Source of the DNA: Patescibacteria group bacterium UBA6023
GTDB lineage: Bacteria; Patescibacteriota; Minisyncoccia; Phycocordibacterales; UBA6899
Direction: 5' to 3'
Length of the DNA stretch: 6,015 bases
NCBI GenBank assembly: GCA_002429425.1
Contig: DIZR01000093.1
Coordinates: 1-6,015, forward strand
Part shown: one piece after another, positions 4,661 to 6,015 of the stretch
Numbering within the stretch: position 1 is the stretch's first letter
Layout of the letters: the number at the start of each line of letters is the position of its first letter
Program-made: the position numbers and the translations under genes
Notes under the pieces: model-generated
Seen by the model: only the letters and a program-made list of their open reading frames with translations
What the model was told of the DNA's origin: nothing
Database searches by the model: none

Positions 4661-5902
4661 ATGGCCAAAGTTAATCCGGAGATAGAAGCATTTGCCCGTA
4701 TCAAGGTAGTTGGCGTCGGTGGTTCAGGGCGAAATGCCGTCAATCACATGATGCGTTCAAAAGTAACTGGCGTTGAATTTATTGTTGCAAATACTGATGC
4801 ACAAGATCTACATAATTCACTCGCAACAAAAAAGATCCATATTGGAAAAAATCTTACACGAGGACTTGGTACAGGAATGAATCCGGAACTTGGCAAACGC
4901 GCAGCGGAGGAAACAAAAGAAGAGATCCAGGAAGCACTCAAGGGGGCAGACATGGTTTTCATTGCAAGTGGAATGGGTGGAGGCACCGGCACGGGGGCTT
5001 CTCCAGTTATTGCAAGAACTTCGCGTGAACTGAACGCACTCACCATCGGTGTTGTTACCAAGCCATTCTTCTTTGAAGGATCACAACGCATGTTTCTTGC
5101 AGACAAAGGACTTGAAGCACTTGAGGCTGAGGTAGACGCACTTATTGTCATCCCAAATGATAAACTCCTAAACTCAGAAAAAGATACAACCATTCTCTCC
5201 GCATTTGCACAATGCGATGAGGTGCTCCGCCAGGCAGTTGAAGGTATCTCTGACCTCATTACAACCCCAGGACTCATCAATGTCGACTTTGCTGATATTA
5301 AGGCGGTCATGGCAGATGCAGGAACAGCACTCATGGGCATCGGCGTTGCGTCAGGAGAAAATCGTGCAGTAGAAGCCGCACGGATAGCCATTAACTCCCC
5401 TCTTCTTGATGTTTCTATTAACGGAGCGCGGGGCGTCCTTTTCGCAATTGCGGGAGGTGAGGACATGACTATGAATGAAATTCAGGAAGCGGCAAAGATT
5501 ATCACTGAGTCCGTTGATACAAATGCAAAGGTTATTTTTGGAGCAATCATTGACAGTAAACTACGCAAAGGTGAAATTAAAATTACGGTCATCGCATCGG
5601 GCTTCCCAGAAACAGGGCGCGCACCAAAAAAACACCAGCAAATGAGGGGAAAAACTGAAGAAGAAGACATACTTGAGGAGGAGGAGGAGGAAACCTTATT
5701 TGCGAAACAAGAAGAAAAATTTGTCGACACGTTGCGCAAAGACAAGAATGCTACCGAGCGTGCAATATTTAATACCGTTCCTGAGGAAAAACAACGCACC
5801 GTGTCAGTGCGACGTGAAGATGCAGAACCAAAATTCATAGAAGAGGAAGATGATGATCTTGGAGTTATCCCGTCCTTCCTTCGCCGCTCAAAGCTTCGCT
5901 AA
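4661..5902 (+). CDS. ftsZ: Cell division protein FtsZ
   Basis: This 413-residue tubulin-like GTPase polymerises into the Z ring at midcell. The GTP-binding domain begins with IKVVGVGGSGRNAV (14-27). Next come VANTDAQDL (42-50), the tubulin signature GGGTGTG (106-112), and the T7 loop NVDFADIKAVM (207-217) with the acidic residues that complete the GTPase site of the neighbouring subunit. The C-terminal globular domain runs to about residue 315 and ends near KITVIASGF. A charged linker (about 318-398) contains a run of six Glu (339-344). The tail GVIPSFLRRSKLR (401-413) matches the conserved peptide that binds FtsA, so the upstream ftsA product is the likely membrane tether. The ATG at 4661 is the first start after an in-frame TAA at 4646-4648. 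No Shine-Dalgarno site lies at normal distance. The gene appears to have its own promoter and a structured leader. Confidence 0.98.
   Translation: MAKVNPEIEAFARIKVVGVGGSGRNAVNHMMRSKVTGVEFIVANTDAQDLHNSLATKKIHIGKNLTRGLGTGMNPELGKRAAEETKEEIQEALKGADMVFIASGMGGGTGTGASPVIARTSRELNALTIGVVTKPFFFEGSQRMFLADKGLEALEAEVDALIVIPNDKLLNSEKDTTILSAFAQCDEVLRQAVEGISDLITTPGLINVDFADIKAVMADAGTALMGIGVASGENRAVEAARIAINSPLLDVSINGARGVLFAIAGGEDMTMNEIQEAAKIITESVDTNAKVIFGAIIDSKLRKGEIKITVIASGFPETGRAPKKHQQMRGKTEEEDILEEEEEETLFAKQEEKFVDTLRKDKNATERAIFNTVPEEKQRTVSVRREDAEPKFIEEEDDDLGVIPSFLRRSKLR
5675..5692 (+). repeat. GAG trinucleotide repeat in the FtsZ linker
   Basis: Five GAG codons and one GAA encode six consecutive Glu residues (339-344) in the disordered linker of FtsZ. 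The DNA is a short in-frame microsatellite that also contains repeated AGGAGG, the Shine-Dalgarno core. Confidence 0.9.
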
Positions 5903-5938
5903 TTATTCCGCGAATTGCATTGTTGACTTCGATATACG

Positions 5939-5974
5939 GTTCGGTGGACGTACGGTGAGTACGCCCCCACGAAC
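5939..5974 (+). other. Structured inverted repeat downstream of ftsZ
   Basis: Three nested arms pair: GTTC (5939-5942) with GAAC (5971-5974), GTGG (5944-5947) with CCAC (5967-5970), and CGTAC (5949-5953) with GTACG (5959-5963). The loop is GGTGA, with a bulged G at 5943 and an A/CCC internal loop. In all there are 13 bp. No T-run follows directly (the nearest is at 6002-6006), so it is not a standard terminator. It could be a 3' UTR structure, the leader of a gene beyond the window, or a small RNA. Confidence 0.45.
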
Positions 5975-5997
5975 ACGCACATCACCACAATGAGTAC
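5956..5997 (+). repeat. TGAGTAC direct repeat pair
   Basis: TGAGTAC occurs at 5956-5962 and again at 5991-5997, 35 nt apart, in the non-coding tail. The first copy overlaps the hairpin loop and the start of its 3' arm. The 113-nt tail (5903-6015) holds no gene I can support on either strand. Confidence 0.35.
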
Positions 5998-6015
5998 TTC
6001 ATTTTTCTAAAACGG

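Noticed and set aside
4744..5466. Long 240-codon open frame on the minus strand within ftsZ
   Set aside because: It lies wholly opposite the well-conserved ftsZ frame, its translation is Ser/Ala-rich low complexity as expected of an antisense frame, and it shows no recognisable motif.
5923..5928. TTGACT as a -35 element downstream of ftsZ
   Set aside because: No -10-like hexamer lies 16-18 nt downstream; the sequence there is GC-rich and part of the hairpin.
5903..6000. C-terminus of a convergent minus-strand gene in the tail
   Set aside because: One minus-strand frame ends in TAA at 5903-5905 and reads for about 32 codons, but an in-frame TGA lies upstream within the window and no start or motif is seen. 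TGA acts as stop at ybeY, so recoding is not supported.

Overview
The window is a stretch of housekeeping genes, all on the + strand, from a bacterium with a compact genome. The gene content (short YbeY, a divergent bS21, FtsA and FtsZ close together, minimal spacers) fits a Patescibacteria / Candidate Phyla Radiation organism, probably of the Parcubacteria type. This placement is inferred from protein style, not from a marker search. ybeY ends in TGA and further in-frame stops follow, so TGA reads as stop. That argues against the Gracilibacteria/Absconditabacteria code.

Layout: (1) 1-516, the 3' end of a membrane protein resembling the C-terminal domain of protein O-mannosyltransferases, cut by the window edge. 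(2) 517-574, a short spacer holding a hairpin terminator nested with a promoter. (3) 575-1165 lepB, signal peptidase I, and 1191-2582 hisS, histidyl-tRNA synthetase. (4) 2583-2669, a spacer with a promoter almost touching the next start codon. (5) 2670-2924 rpsU (bS21-like) overlapping 2911-3312 ybeY, followed after 27 nt by ftsA at 3340-4518. (6) 4519-4660, a 142-nt spacer with an extended -10 promoter, a palindrome and a hairpin in the predicted ftsZ leader. (7) 4661-5902 ftsZ. (8) 5903-6015, a non-coding tail with a structured inverted repeat. The next gene is not visible.

Functionally the genes form three themes: the secretory envelope (O-mannosyltransferase-like protein, signal peptidase), translation (HisRS, bS21, and YbeY, which matures 16S rRNA) and cell division (FtsA tethering FtsZ to the membrane). 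The FtsZ C-terminal peptide and the FtsA C-terminal amphipathic helix are both present, so the membrane-FtsA-FtsZ link looks intact.

I do not see a new biological system. The points that merit a second look are small: predicted leaderless or near-leaderless starts for lepB and rpsU, a near absence of Shine-Dalgarno sites except at the overlapping ybeY start, a hydrophilic insertion in HisRS, the structured ftsZ leader, and the unexplained hairpin downstream of ftsZ.
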